NCBI GenBank assembly: GCA_913055645.1
Contig: CAJXLC010000004.1
Location: 1-64,000 of the forward strand
DNA length: 64,000 bases
Source: an uncultured Pseudomonadota bacterium
GTDB taxonomy: Bacteria > Pseudomonadota > Zetaproteobacteria > Mariprofundales > Mariprofundaceae
Reading direction: 5' to 3'
Below the pieces are notes generated by a model, which was given only the letters and a program-made list of their open reading frames with translations, was not told the origin of the DNA and did not search any database. Of the stretch, positions 8,619 to 15,974 are shown one piece after another (within the stretch, counting starts at the first letter, position 1; each line of letters begins with the position of its first letter). A program made the position numbers and the translations under genes.

Positions 8619-8891
8619 TTAGCTTCTACCCTGTTCTTTCAAATATTCTTTACGAAGATCTTCTTGCTTCTTCATGACCTCTTTCATTTTTTTAAACTCT
8701 TCAGGGTCCATTTTATCTTTATCATTATCATCAAACACAAGATACTTGATATCTTCATCAAACTGATCATGTTTAGTAGCCCAGTGCAAACCAATAACCA
8801 CAGCTATTAAAAGAGATGCACCACTAATTAACCAAATATAAATCGTCCAGCCATCACCCCAGCTATTCATTGTTGCCGTTAATTCAGCCAT
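8619..8891 (-). CDS. CcoS-like small membrane protein with extended tail
   Basis: 90 residues with one transmembrane helix (about 18-37) and then WATKHDQFDEDIKYLVFDD. This closely follows the CcoS pattern, in which a helix is followed by W-A-x-x-x-x-Q-F-D-D and an IL-DD motif. CcoS is a small cbb3-oxidase maturation protein. Here an extra charged, probably coiled-coil tail of about 30 residues (KMDPEEFKKMKEV) is present that CcoS lacks. It precedes the monoheme cytochrome gene by one base. The assignment is by motif only. Confidence 0.55.
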   Translation of the reverse strand: MAELTATMNSWGDGWTIYIWLISGASLLIAVVIGLHWATKHDQFDEDIKYLVFDDNDKDKMDPEEFKKMKEVMKKQEDLRKEYLKEQGRS

Positions 8892-8912
8892 TATAAACTC
8901 CTTTTTTTCATC

Positions 8913-9221
8913 TTAAATCAAATAACCATCAAGTAATTGCACTGCAGCAAAAATTGCTGCCACAATCACACCTAATACAATCATTGCTATCAGAGCCTTT
9001 TCGCCTGTTCTAATATTACTCATGTCTGTGTGTCTAAAAAACAGACCAATCACACCCACAAAAACCACCATAGCAATCATCATGAAAGCAAAAATACCAA
9101 CGCTATAGCTTTGGCTACGCATACTCTCAATACCAAAAGAAGTGGCATCGGCAGCCATGCACTGACTACTCAGCGATAAATATAAAGTAAATATCAATAA
9201 CGTGGAGGTATATTGCATCAT
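8913..9221 (-). CDS. Exported two-helix membrane protein
   Basis: 102 residues: signal peptide (cut near CMAADA), a short periplasmic segment, then helices at about 42-64 and 76-99. No family recognised. It is the first cistron downstream of the terminator that closes the ccoN-ccoO transcript, so it either begins a second transcript (a promoter would lie in 9222-9290) or is reached by read-through. Two consecutive ATG codons open the frame; the ribosome site is weak. Confidence 0.55.
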   Translation of the reverse strand: MMQYTSTLLIFTLYLSLSSQCMAADATSFGIESMRSQSYSVGIFAFMMIAMVVFVGVIGLFFRHTDMSNIRTGEKALIAMIVLGVIVAAIFAAVQLLDGYLI

Positions 9222-9293
9222 ATCACGGCATTGTATCCATAATATAATAAATGAAAAGAGAAACTAAATTTCATTAAAAAATTTCTTATAGAC

Positions 9294-9326
9294 AAAAAAA
9301 ATGCCGCCCCAAAGGACGGCATTTTT
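9294..9326 (-). terminator. Intrinsic terminator after ccoN-ccoO operon
   Basis: Read on the minus strand, ATGCCGTCC-TTTG-GGGCGGCAT forms a stem whose only irregular pair is a U-G wobble, followed by seven T. On the plus strand the same pair would be C-A, so the structure is best for minus-strand RNA. It lies 15 bases beyond the stop of the 45-residue gene. Confidence 0.8.
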
Positions 9327-9341
9327 ATCAGTCGATCTAGT

Positions 9342-9479
9342 TTATTTTTGATGCTCATCACGAGGATCAGGTGTACCTTTTTTATGGTTATCAACGAAGA
9401 AACTATAAATAATGGGTACAATCAGAGCAAAAGAAATAACCAGCAGCCCACCAAGTTGAGCATTGTCAATATCAATCAT
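9342..9479 (-). CDS. 45-residue CcoQ-like membrane protein
   Basis: A short open frame starting MIDIDNAQLGGLLVISFALI, with one transmembrane helix (about 9-29) and a charged cytoplasmic tail (VDNHKKGTPDPRDEHQK). The ATG is preceded by AGGAG at a good distance. It lies 14 bases after the 226-residue gene and just before a strong terminator, so it is the last cistron of the oxidase transcript. Size and shape are those of CcoQ, the small cbb3 subunit, though sequence identity to it cannot be shown here. Confidence 0.65.
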   Translation of the reverse strand: MIDIDNAQLGGLLVISFALIVPIIYSFFVDNHKKGTPDPRDEHQK

Positions 9480-9493
9480 ATTAATCTCCTATA

Positions 9494-10174
9494 TTAGTGT
9501 GCAATGGTATGATCAGGCTTCCAAGTAATTGGAGGCAAACGTTTTACTGTGATAATGACAGCAAGACAAAAACAAAAGAAATAAATCACAGACGTTGTAT
9601 AACCTTTATCCCACCAAGGTTGCTTGTGTTCACGAGTGCCATCTTCTCTATAGTTTCCTTCAAAGTTTGCCAGGACAACTTCATTACCAATAACTGAATA
9701 ATCATCTAAATGAACATGCTGATTATTAAGTTCAATAATTTTAGGTGCCATAATACGCAAGTCATTCATTGAAATAGGATGCTGCGTACGCTGGAAAGCA
9801 AAAGGTGAATCATATTTCTCCAAAGAAGCTTCGATCATTGCCATAGCTTTTTCATCAGCCTCACCTGTGCTAATACTCTTATCGTTCAACACACGCTGAA
9901 CTGGCTGAGAATTCATCAAGGTAATATAATCCATATACATCGCAGCATTTGGACGTTGTCCAAACAGTGGGAAAGTCCAAGCAACTGCCGTAAGAAACGT
10001 AAGAATCAATAAACCTACAACTGGACGTGGTAGTGGATTGTTATTTTCCATAATTCCGCCCAAGCTTTCATTCTCCCAAATATGCGTAGCTAGATCATTT
10101 TTTGTAGAATCACTGAGTGTCTGTAATGGATGATTTAATTTCAGTCCATCTAATAATGGTAAAAATTTTGACAT
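9494..10174 (-). CDS. Oxidase-cluster membrane protein, uncharacterised
   Basis: 226 residues with helices at about 50-68 (PVVGLLILTFLTAVAWTFP) and 189-207 (SVIYFFCFCLAVIITV), enclosing a periplasmic domain of about 120 residues. No CxxCH heme motif. The order ccoN, ccoO-like, this gene, CcoQ-like suggests it takes the position of CcoP but without its hemes. No family recognised. It starts 12 bases after the ccoO-like gene. Confidence 0.65.
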   Translation of the reverse strand: MSKFLPLLDGLKLNHPLQTLSDSTKNDLATHIWENESLGGIMENNNPLPRPVVGLLILTFLTAVAWTFPLFGQRPNAAMYMDYITLMNSQPVQRVLNDKSISTGEADEKAMAMIEASLEKYDSPFAFQRTQHPISMNDLRIMAPKIIELNNQHVHLDDYSVIGNEVVLANFEGNYREDGTREHKQPWWDKGYTTSVIYFFCFCLAVIITVKRLPPITWKPDHTIAH

Positions 10175-10186
10175 CTAATATCTCCC

Positions 10187-11131
10187 TTACTTCAAGTTTA
10201 ATGCGAAGTCAATCAGCATACGAGCCTCTGAATCTGCTGGAGGCTCAGGTACTTCTGGTGGATAAATACGGTCACCTTCACGGTATGCATCAAATTCCTC
10301 ATCCCATTTCTTCAAATCAATTTTTTTGCCATTAGCATCTTTTGGACCCCAAAGATAATCATAACGAGGCATAATTGAATGTGGTTGAACCAAACGTGGA
10401 TTAAAGAAGTGCAATGTCATCCATTCTCTTGATGAATTACGCGAACCTACATGCAACAAATCTGGTGCTTTACGGTCAGAACCAAATGCTGTTGGTGATT
10501 CACCATTGAAATCACCCAATACTGGAGGGCGACCAAATGATTGCCAGTCATGCGTTCCTTCTGGAAGAAGTGTATGACACCACCAGCAGCCTTCACGTAT
10601 AAACATAGTTTTACCAGAACCAGCTAAAATTTTCTGATCAGCTGCTGCTAATGTTGCATTGACACTCCAGCCGCGTGTGGCTGTTGCGAATTCAATATAT
10701 GGCGTTTCAACACCATCTTTTATTGAGCTCCGAACAAGAAAAACACCACCCTTTTCTTCGCTGACCTGACCTGTCTTACCTAAAGATGCACTGAGAGCCT
10801 GCACAGCAGCCCCTAAGATATGCTTATGAACCAAACCACTTGGAAGTGATGTGCCTGGTTTAAACACATAGGCTGATACTTCATCAATTGCAGCCCCTGT
10901 CGCAGGGTCTTTTTTCAATGTTACTTTGATTGGCTTGTCATCACCATGGAGAAACAAATCCCCATAATCAAAAGCACTTGTTTTACCATAAGTCAGCTGT
11001 TTTTCCAAAGCTACACTTGTTGATGACACGCTGGAAATGTCCAGCCCTGGAAAATATATTGTAATCATCATTGATGTAGATAGCGCCACACCAAAAAGAA
11101 TTGATCCAACTCGATATTCACGGAATCCCAT
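10187..11131 (-). CDS. ccoO: CcoO-like monoheme cytochrome subunit, enlarged
   Basis: 314 residues: one N-terminal helix (about 8-28), then a periplasmic region of about 150 residues with no counterpart in ordinary CcoO, then the heme site CWWCH (182-186) in the context FIREGCWWCHT. This matches the CcoO pattern FIREGC-x-x-CH. The probable Met ligand is in HSIMPRYDYL, again as in CcoO. Normal CcoO is about 200 residues with the heme near residue 70, so this protein carries an insertion of roughly 110 residues before the heme. Position directly after ccoN supports the role: it accepts electrons from soluble cytochromes and passes them to CcoN. Ribosome site GGGAGGACGG. Confidence 0.85.
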   Translation of the reverse strand: MGFREYRVGSILFGVALSTSMMITIYFPGLDISSVSSTSVALEKQLTYGKTSAFDYGDLFLHGDDKPIKVTLKKDPATGAAIDEVSAYVFKPGTSLPSGLVHKHILGAAVQALSASLGKTGQVSEEKGGVFLVRSSIKDGVETPYIEFATATRGWSVNATLAAADQKILAGSGKTMFIREGCWWCHTLLPEGTHDWQSFGRPPVLGDFNGESPTAFGSDRKAPDLLHVGSRNSSREWMTLHFFNPRLVQPHSIMPRYDYLWGPKDANGKKIDLKKWDEEFDAYREGDRIYPPEVPEPPADSEARMLIDFALNLK

Positions 11132-11170
11132 TCTAACCGTCCTCCCTCTTTTTATTTTATCTCTAAAGTA

Positions 11171-11190
11171 GCAGGAGCCCGAAGGCTCCA
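11171..11190 (-). promoter_or_regulatory. UUCG hairpin between ccoN and ccoO
   Basis: On the minus-strand RNA, GGAGCC-UUCG-GGCUCC forms a six-pair GC-rich stem closed by a UUCG tetraloop, an exceptionally stable structure. No T run follows, so it is not a terminator. It sits in the 72-base gap between ccoN and the ccoO-like gene and probably serves mRNA stability or differential expression. Confidence 0.6.
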
Positions 11191-11203
11191 GCCCTATATT
11201 CCC

Positions 11204-12610
11204 TTAACGTACGTATGCAACTTCATGTGGAAGAATACCATGAGGAATCTTCTCACCGTGTTTCGCAGTCATATACATATTCCACAACCATACGATATTA
11301 CCCATGAATACCAAGGTACCACCAATCCAACGTACAATCATGTATGGATGTTCTGCAATCACGATATCCAAGTATGGTACTTCATAGATCTTACCAGCAC
11401 CTTGAATCAAGCCCGCGATGGTCATTGATACCCAATACAATGAGAATCCAACCAATAACATCCAGAAGTGGAAGTTCGCCAAGCTTAGAGAGTACAATTT
11501 ACGACGTAACAAGGTTTGCATGCCGTAATAAACCGCAGCCGCTTCAGCAAAGGTTGAGAAACCAAGCAATGCCAAATGAGCATGTGCCACAATCCAACCA
11601 GTACCATGAACATACCAGTTAATCGCACGTGTTTGCTGGAAACCACCCTGCATATTCAATGGAATCGCTAGAAGCACACCAGTGATGGTATATTTAAGCT
11701 CAATATTTTCCACGAACATTGCCCATTTGCCTTGCATGGTTAACAAGATATTACATACATAAGCAACCGCTGGCACAAGAATCAATACACCTTCAACCGA
11801 TGCAAATGATTTCAACCATTCAGGCAATGGAGAACTCATAATATGATGCGCTGCTGGTGTTGAATAGAACACCACAATAGACCAGAAATGCAAATGACCC
11901 ACGCGATGTGAATACAACGGATTACCCGTAACTTTCGGTACGATGTAATATGTAATCGCTGCTGCAACAGGCGTAATCAACAAGCCCAATACATTATGCG
12001 CAAACCACCATGTCATCAGTGCTTCGTTCAAACCAGTCAAATGCAAGAATTCAGGCATATTACCGACCAAGAACACAACAATTAACATAAAGAAAGAACC
12101 TACAAAGAACCAGTTCGTTGTATAGATGCCTTGTGTACGACGATTAATAACCGTCATAAAGGTGTTAACGAACAATGGCGCAACCATGCAAAGCGCAATA
12201 TACAAATCAATTGGCCAGATGAAATCTGAATACTCACGACCAGAAGTCATACCGAACCACAACGTAGAAAGTGCTAACATCAAGCCAACATTCCATGACA
12301 TGCAGTTCCAAACACCTAACTTTTCAGACCACAACTTGGTATTACCCAAAGCTGGTACGATGTACATCGCAGACATCGCAAAAGCACCCGTAATCCAACC
12401 AAAAATCACTGTATGCACATGCACTTGGCGCATATGACCAAATTGCAATGCATAATAATGCGTAAACCAATCGGGAAACGCCAACTTCGCCGCATTAAAC
12501 GAGCCTAAACCCGTACCAACAATAAACCACATGATACACGAAAAGCCGAAGAACAACGATGTTGTACCACCAGGAATATCTTCCTCTTTCGCAAACAAAT
12601 ATTTAAGCAT
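11204..12610 (-). CDS. ccoN: cbb3-type oxidase catalytic subunit I
   Basis: 468 residues, about twelve transmembrane helices. It is the heme-copper catalytic core that reduces oxygen to water. Ligands visible by position: His64/His66 in RQVHVHTVIFGW (low-spin heme), His205 in WWFAHNVLG (CuB), Tyr249 six residues before His255-His256 (FYSTPAAHH; the cbb3-type active-site Tyr and CuB ligands), and His343/His345 in WIVAHAHL (heme ligands). All catalytic residues are thus present. It starts MLKYLFAKEED with AGGAG upstream. Neighbours: a 35-residue membrane protein 56 bases upstream and a CcoO-like gene downstream. No canonical CcoP follows, which makes the complex atypical. Confidence 0.92.
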   Translation of the reverse strand: MLKYLFAKEEDIPGGTTSLFFGFSCIMWFIVGTGLGSFNAAKLAFPDWFTHYYALQFGHMRQVHVHTVIFGWITGAFAMSAMYIVPALGNTKLWSEKLGVWNCMSWNVGLMLALSTLWFGMTSGREYSDFIWPIDLYIALCMVAPLFVNTFMTVINRRTQGIYTTNWFFVGSFFMLIVVFLVGNMPEFLHLTGLNEALMTWWFAHNVLGLLITPVAAAITYYIVPKVTGNPLYSHRVGHLHFWSIVVFYSTPAAHHIMSSPLPEWLKSFASVEGVLILVPAVAYVCNILLTMQGKWAMFVENIELKYTITGVLLAIPLNMQGGFQQTRAINWYVHGTGWIVAHAHLALLGFSTFAEAAAVYYGMQTLLRRKLYSLSLANFHFWMLLVGFSLYWVSMTIAGLIQGAGKIYEVPYLDIVIAEHPYMIVRWIGGTLVFMGNIVWLWNMYMTAKHGEKIPHGILPHEVAYVR

Positions 12611-12666
12611 TTACTTACTCCTTTTTATTAAAAAAATTAACCAAACCAACCAAAAAAATCTATCTT

Positions 12667-12774
12667 TTAATCTTCCTGATCTTCGTCATGTTGGCCAGGC
12701 ATCAATAGATACCATGCAAACCACATACTCGAAAATGCCAAAAGAATTCCTAACATCGATGCTACTGTTGCCAT
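12667..12774 (-). CDS. 35-residue single-helix protein before ccoN
   Basis: A short frame beginning MATVASMLGILLAFSSMWFA with one transmembrane helix and an acidic tail (PGQHDEDQED). The ATG has an excellent ribosome site, AGGGAG, seven bases upstream. It lies 28 bases after an 87-residue membrane protein gene and 56 bases before ccoN on the same strand. Too small for routine gene calling, but start signal, hydrophobicity and position argue it is real, probably a structural or assembly microprotein of the oxidase. Confidence 0.65.
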   Translation of the reverse strand: MATVASMLGILLAFSSMWFAWYLLMPGQHDEDQED

Positions 12775-12802
12775 CTTTACACTCCCTATCCCTTATTTGA
12801 TA

Positions 12803-13066
12803 TTACTCTTTAATTTTTCCTTCGCGAATGCCATGCAATTTCAAGGCATACCCAAGAATCCATACAAAAACAGCACCAAAAATAATCATTACCCAGTTAC
12901 CGAAACCTTCAAATGTAAATGGTGAATATGCATCGGATCCCCACAAGCCAGCTTCAGGAAACGGACCGCGACCCACTGCCAACTGCGTAGCAATTGTAAA
13001 CACAGAGCCATTACCCATACCAGTAATGAAACCAGATACAATAAGTAGCCATACTGAATTTTTCAT
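12803..13066 (-). CDS. Two-helix membrane protein opening the oxidase operon
   Basis: 87 residues with a first helix (about 4-25), a Gly/Pro-rich periplasmic loop (GRGPFPEAGLWGSDAYSPF) and a second helix (about 55-76) followed by a basic cytoplasmic end. No family recognised. The ribosome site is AGGGAGGAG, and a good sigma-70-like promoter lies just upstream, so this is the first gene of the oxidase transcript. Confidence 0.65.
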   Translation of the reverse strand: MKNSVWLLIVSGFITGMGNGSVFTIATQLAVGRGPFPEAGLWGSDAYSPFTFEGFGNWVMIIFGAVFVWILGYALKLHGIREGKIKE

Positions 13067-13113
13067 ACTCTCCTCCCTATTAAAACTACATTAATCAATT
13101 TTAATCTCGCCAA

Positions 13114-13141
13114 ACATTAAGGCAATTTAACCTAGTGTCAA
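13114..13141 (-). promoter_or_regulatory. Candidate sigma-70 promoter of oxidase operon
   Basis: On the minus strand a perfect -35 hexamer TTGACA is followed after 16 bases by TAATGT, a fair -10. The implied transcript would begin about 40 bases before the first gene (start 13066). No complete FNR-type dyad is seen nearby. Based on pattern only. Confidence 0.4.
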
Positions 13142-13213
13142 GCCCATAAGTTAATTAAGGTTATAAACAAGCTTGCATTGCCATAACTTCCTTTCACCCG
13201 CATACTTGCAGAT

Positions 13214-13408
13214 ATGAAAGAACTACTTATTTATAGCATTAGCGCTTGCGCTTCACTATTTATTTTAGGCTATGTTGTACACATTTTTATAGGCGGACTT
13301 GTTGAACCTCTAACTGAAGCCATTGCCATTGGAGCAGCGGTTTCTACGAGTGCCTCTGTCATGGCATGGATGGTTCGAGATGTCTTAAAAACACGTAAAA
13401 AACGTTAA
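13214..13408 (+). CDS. Small two-helix membrane protein
   Basis: 64 residues with helices at about 5-27 and 33-52 and a strongly basic C-terminus (DVLKTRKKR). No family recognised and the ribosome site is poor. It stands alone on the plus strand between two minus-strand oxidase-related operons and converges on the 153-residue gene. Probably real, but uncertain. Confidence 0.45.
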   Translation: MKELLIYSISACASLFILGYVVHIFIGGLVEPLTEAIAIGAAVSTSASVMAWMVRDVLKTRKKR

Positions 13409-13433
13409 ATCAATAAACGCCGAGAAAAACTAT

Positions 13434-13895
13434 TTATTTATAAAAAGCTAATGCCTTGGTCACAGCATTAAAATCATCTACGGAAAACTGCCCTTTATGA
13501 AAAACATATTGCTGTTTTTTCCCCATCTCGTCAGTTCCCGTTAAACCAAAAGATTTCTCCGCTTTATCTGAAAAAAAACGAATATCACGCATCAAAAGGC
13601 GCTGTTCATTGTTTTTAAGCTTCAAAGCAATACGTTCTTTGGATATATCCAAAACAACTGGCGCAGAAGGCATCAGCAAAAGGCGGCGCAAGATACGGCC
13701 TCCACCCACCATTAAAAAGAAAAATCCCAAGAATATCAACACTTCACCTAACATTTGATTATCACCTACAAACCAATAACGTAGGCCAATTAACAGCAGA
13801 AATGCCACAGTAGGAACATATAATAATAAATCCCAAATAATCCCCACTTTATCTGCTTGTAAAGAACACTGCACCTCTTGCCATGATTTAGCCAT
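13434..13895 (-). CDS. Two-helix membrane protein, uncharacterised
   Basis: 153 residues: helices at about 21-40 and 49-65 (LGEVLIFLGFFFLMVGGG), then a soluble C-terminal domain of about 80 residues facing the cytoplasm, with a beta-rich pattern (VVLDISKERIALKLKNN). No family recognised. Its start overlaps the preceding thioredoxin-fold gene by eight bases, so it is the last cistron of the mini-oxidase operon. Confidence 0.6.
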   Translation of the reverse strand: MAKSWQEVQCSLQADKVGIIWDLLLYVPTVAFLLLIGLRYWFVGDNQMLGEVLIFLGFFFLMVGGGRILRRLLLMPSAPVVLDISKERIALKLKNNEQRLLMRDIRFFSDKAEKSFGLTGTDEMGKKQQYVFHKGQFSVDDFNAVTKALAFYK

Positions 13896-14397
13896 TGCTA
13901 GTCATCCCAAGGACATGTTGTATTTCTGGTTCAATTTCAAAACGCAATACGCGCCCAGGGGCAATATATTCCACTTTTCCCTGAGCATTAATTACAAATG
14001 TCCATGGCTCACCACGCACTTGAAATGTATTATAAGCTTCAGGATTATAATATTGATCCATATGCAAAAATAAAACTTTATCGCCATAACGGTTAAGCAT
14101 TACTTTCAAAAGTTGCAGCTGTTGATCACATTGTGTGCAATGCCCTGGTGTTGCAAATTCTAGAACAATCGGTTTACCTTTTTTAAGAGCCTCATCAAAT
14201 GATAATTGATACATTCGCGGATCTGGATAGCGGTAACTTGTAAGCTTAGACATATCACCACCAGCATCTGCCAGTGTTTTGGTTTTTAATGAAGGTACTT
14301 GCTGCCCAATATGAAACACACCACCACCGCCATTAAATGCATCACACCCATTCAATAACAACAACGCAGCAACACACAAGCCTAAATATCGCATCAT
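13888..14397 (-). CDS. Thioredoxin-fold lipoprotein
   Basis: About 169 residues from the ATG overlapping the upstream stop (CGATGATG; the next ATG is equally possible). A signal peptide with lipobox LLLNGC is followed by a thioredoxin fold: the segment PIVLEFATPGHCTQCDQQ carries a CTQC active-site pair, and later EPWTFVINAQGKVEY matches the region around the cis-Pro strand. It is probably tethered outside the inner membrane. Its place between a subunit-I-like protein and cytochrome genes suggests a redox or copper-insertion helper, similar in position to Sco or TlpA factors. The role is inferred. Confidence 0.75.
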   Translation of the reverse strand: MMRYLGLCVAALLLLNGCDAFNGGGGVFHIGQQVPSLKTKTLADAGGDMSKLTSYRYPDPRMYQLSFDEALKKGKPIVLEFATPGHCTQCDQQLQLLKVMLNRYGDKVLFLHMDQYYNPEAYNTFQVRGEPWTFVINAQGKVEYIAPGRVLRFEIEPEIQHVLGMTSNG

Positions 14398-14912
14398 CGT
14401 TCCTCTTTCCAGCCTGCACATGTTTTAAAAATATTATACGCCCAAATAAAGTTTGCCAAAAGAACCAAGGTGCCAAAAATACCCATGGTCGCCAGCCAAG
14501 GTTTTACAATTTCTTCCACTTCAGCTGGAGAAACATGCTCACTGGCGATACCACCAGCAACACCTGCCACAGTAAAAAACACCACCATACCAATCAAACC
14601 AAAGTTATGAATCCAAAAATGCCACTTAACCAATTTAAGGCTATAAATTGGGCGTTTAACCAAGCGCGGAACAATATAATAAACGGCTGCAAAAATCGCC
14701 ATTTCAACCCAGCCCAGCAAGTTAATATGCGTGTGGGCGCGCACAATCAAATTACCATGCATACGATGATCAACAAAGTGGCGAAAATCTGAAATCCCCC
14801 CCATCAAAGCGCCCCATGAAAAACCAATCATACTATAAATCACACAAGCAAAAATAAACCATAAGGTATATTTAATGTACTCCTGATCTTCCCACGGTTG
14901 CTGCGCCATCAC
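14394..14912 (-). CDS. Miniature heme-copper oxidase subunit-I-like protein
   Basis: 172 residues, about four transmembrane helices. The segment VRAHTHINLLGWVEM...AVYYIVPRL parallels VHVHTVIFGW...AMYIVPAL of the full CcoN in this window, so it corresponds to roughly the first quarter of subunit I. His60/His62 match the heme-ligand region. The CuB ligands, active-site Tyr and second heme-ligand pair of CcoN are absent, so it cannot reduce oxygen alone. It overlaps the upstream cytochrome by four bases (GTGA) and the thioredoxin lipoprotein downstream. Possibly a quinol- or heme-b-binding electron-transfer subunit; inference. A truncated pseudogene is unlikely given tight coupling and intact frame. 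Confidence 0.75.
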   Translation of the reverse strand: MMAQQPWEDQEYIKYTLWFIFACVIYSMIGFSWGALMGGISDFRHFVDHRMHGNLIVRAHTHINLLGWVEMAIFAAVYYIVPRLVKRPIYSLKLVKWHFWIHNFGLIGMVVFFTVAGVAGGIASEHVSPAEVEEIVKPWLATMGIFGTLVLLANFIWAYNIFKTCAGWKEER

Positions 14913-15508
14913 TTCACTCCTTCACTACTTGCTTTTTTATCACGAATATCTGTATATTTTTCTTTCCATGTATTTGGCGCCCATGTCTTCACCATAGAGT
15001 CAATGAATGGTGATTCGCCTTTCGGAGGCACTGGTGATGATGATGAACCTTGATCAGAGCGAAGTTCGGACAAAAACACTGCCAAATCATGAATGTCTTG
15101 TTTTGGCAACAGAGCTACATAATAAGCCTGTTTAGGGCTCTTGCCATGGTCCATGGTTACATCACCATAAGTTTTCTCTGGCTCTAGTAAAAAATTCTCC
15201 AGCCACGTCACACTACGCCTTGAACCAATGCCATCCAAGCTATTGCCCATATTGGTACCTTCAGCCATCGCCCTATGACACTCAGAACATGCCTGGCGAC
15301 GGTAAATTTGAGACCCACGTTTCCCAGTTTCCGTTAAATCAAAATGTGTATGCTGTTCAAAAATAGGCTTATCACGCGTTGACATCTCATATTGCATAAT
15401 GCCAAAAGCAATACCGGCTAGGATAATAAAGGCTCCAGCCACAATAAATAAAAGTTTTTCGCCTGTTTTCAAAAGGTGTTTTTTAGTTGGTTGGTTGTTT
15501 TTTGTCAT
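14909..15508 (-). CDS. Membrane-anchored monoheme cytochrome c
   Basis: 199 residues. An N-terminal helix (about 18-39) anchors a class I cytochrome domain with heme site CSECH and a following segment NSLDGIGSRRSVTWLENFLL that is closely similar to the cytochrome at 8129-8617. A candidate axial Met is not as clear as in that paralogue (VTMDHGKSP). First gene of a four-gene overlapping operon with the mini subunit I. Presumably the periplasmic electron partner of that protein. Confidence 0.8.
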   Translation of the reverse strand: MTKNNQPTKKHLLKTGEKLLFIVAGAFIILAGIAFGIMQYEMSTRDKPIFEQHTHFDLTETGKRGSQIYRRQACSECHRAMAEGTNMGNSLDGIGSRRSVTWLENFLLEPEKTYGDVTMDHGKSPKQAYYVALLPKQDIHDLAVFLSELRSDQGSSSSPVPPKGESPFIDSMVKTWAPNTWKEKYTDIRDKKASSEGVK

Positions 15509-15557
15509 AATGACGGCATTATCAGCCTTAACTTATACATTGCAACAAGGATTATTC

Positions 15558-15974
15558 ATGCTTACTCGTTTCTATATCATATTCGCAGCACTCTTTCTTT
15601 TATCAGGCTGCTTGACGCAGGCGGATCAACAACAAGAAGCAGATCAATTGGTTAACAAACTTCATCAGTCCATACAGCAAAAGAAATGGGATGTAGCAGA
15701 ACAACTTTTTAACCCTAAGTTCTTCAAAACTGAGTCAAAAAGACATTGGCAACAAAAATTAAACACGTTGCAAAGCAAGCTTGGGAAAATTATTAGCTTT
15801 CAAATTGTTTCAAAATCCAAAGACCCACGTTTTAGTGGGGACTTTTATATATACATTACATCCATTCGCCATGAACATGGCTTTAGCCATGAAACCATAA
15901 CTATTATCAAAAGCCTTGATGATAAACCACTAGCTATTTCGGGCTATTTAATCAAGGCACAGAAGAATCTATGA
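15558..15974 (+). CDS. Small lipoprotein, uncharacterised
   Basis: 138 residues from the ATG opening MLTRFYIIFAALFLL. The lipobox is LLSGC. The mature part (helix with QLVNKLHQSIQQKKWDVAEQ, then a beta-rich half) resembles DUF4019/DUF3887-type NTF2-like folds, a tentative match. An upstream in-frame extension exists, but it overlaps the divergent cytochrome gene and lacks a signal sequence, so the later start is chosen. It overlaps the next lipoprotein gene by four bases. Confidence 0.65.
   Translation: MLTRFYIIFAALFLLSGCLTQADQQQEADQLVNKLHQSIQQKKWDVAEQLFNPKFFKTESKRHWQQKLNTLQSKLGKIISFQIVSKSKDPRFSGDFYIYITSIRHEHGFSHETITIIKSLDDKPLAISGYLIKAQKNL

Noticed and set aside
9218-9421. Minus-strand frame of 67 residues
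   Set aside because: It contains the terminator hairpin and overlaps the better supported 45-residue gene; no ribosome site.
14394-14912. Broken fragment of a full-length oxidase gene
   Set aside because: Frame is intact, it has coupled starts and stops with both neighbours, and no remnants of the missing helices flank it.
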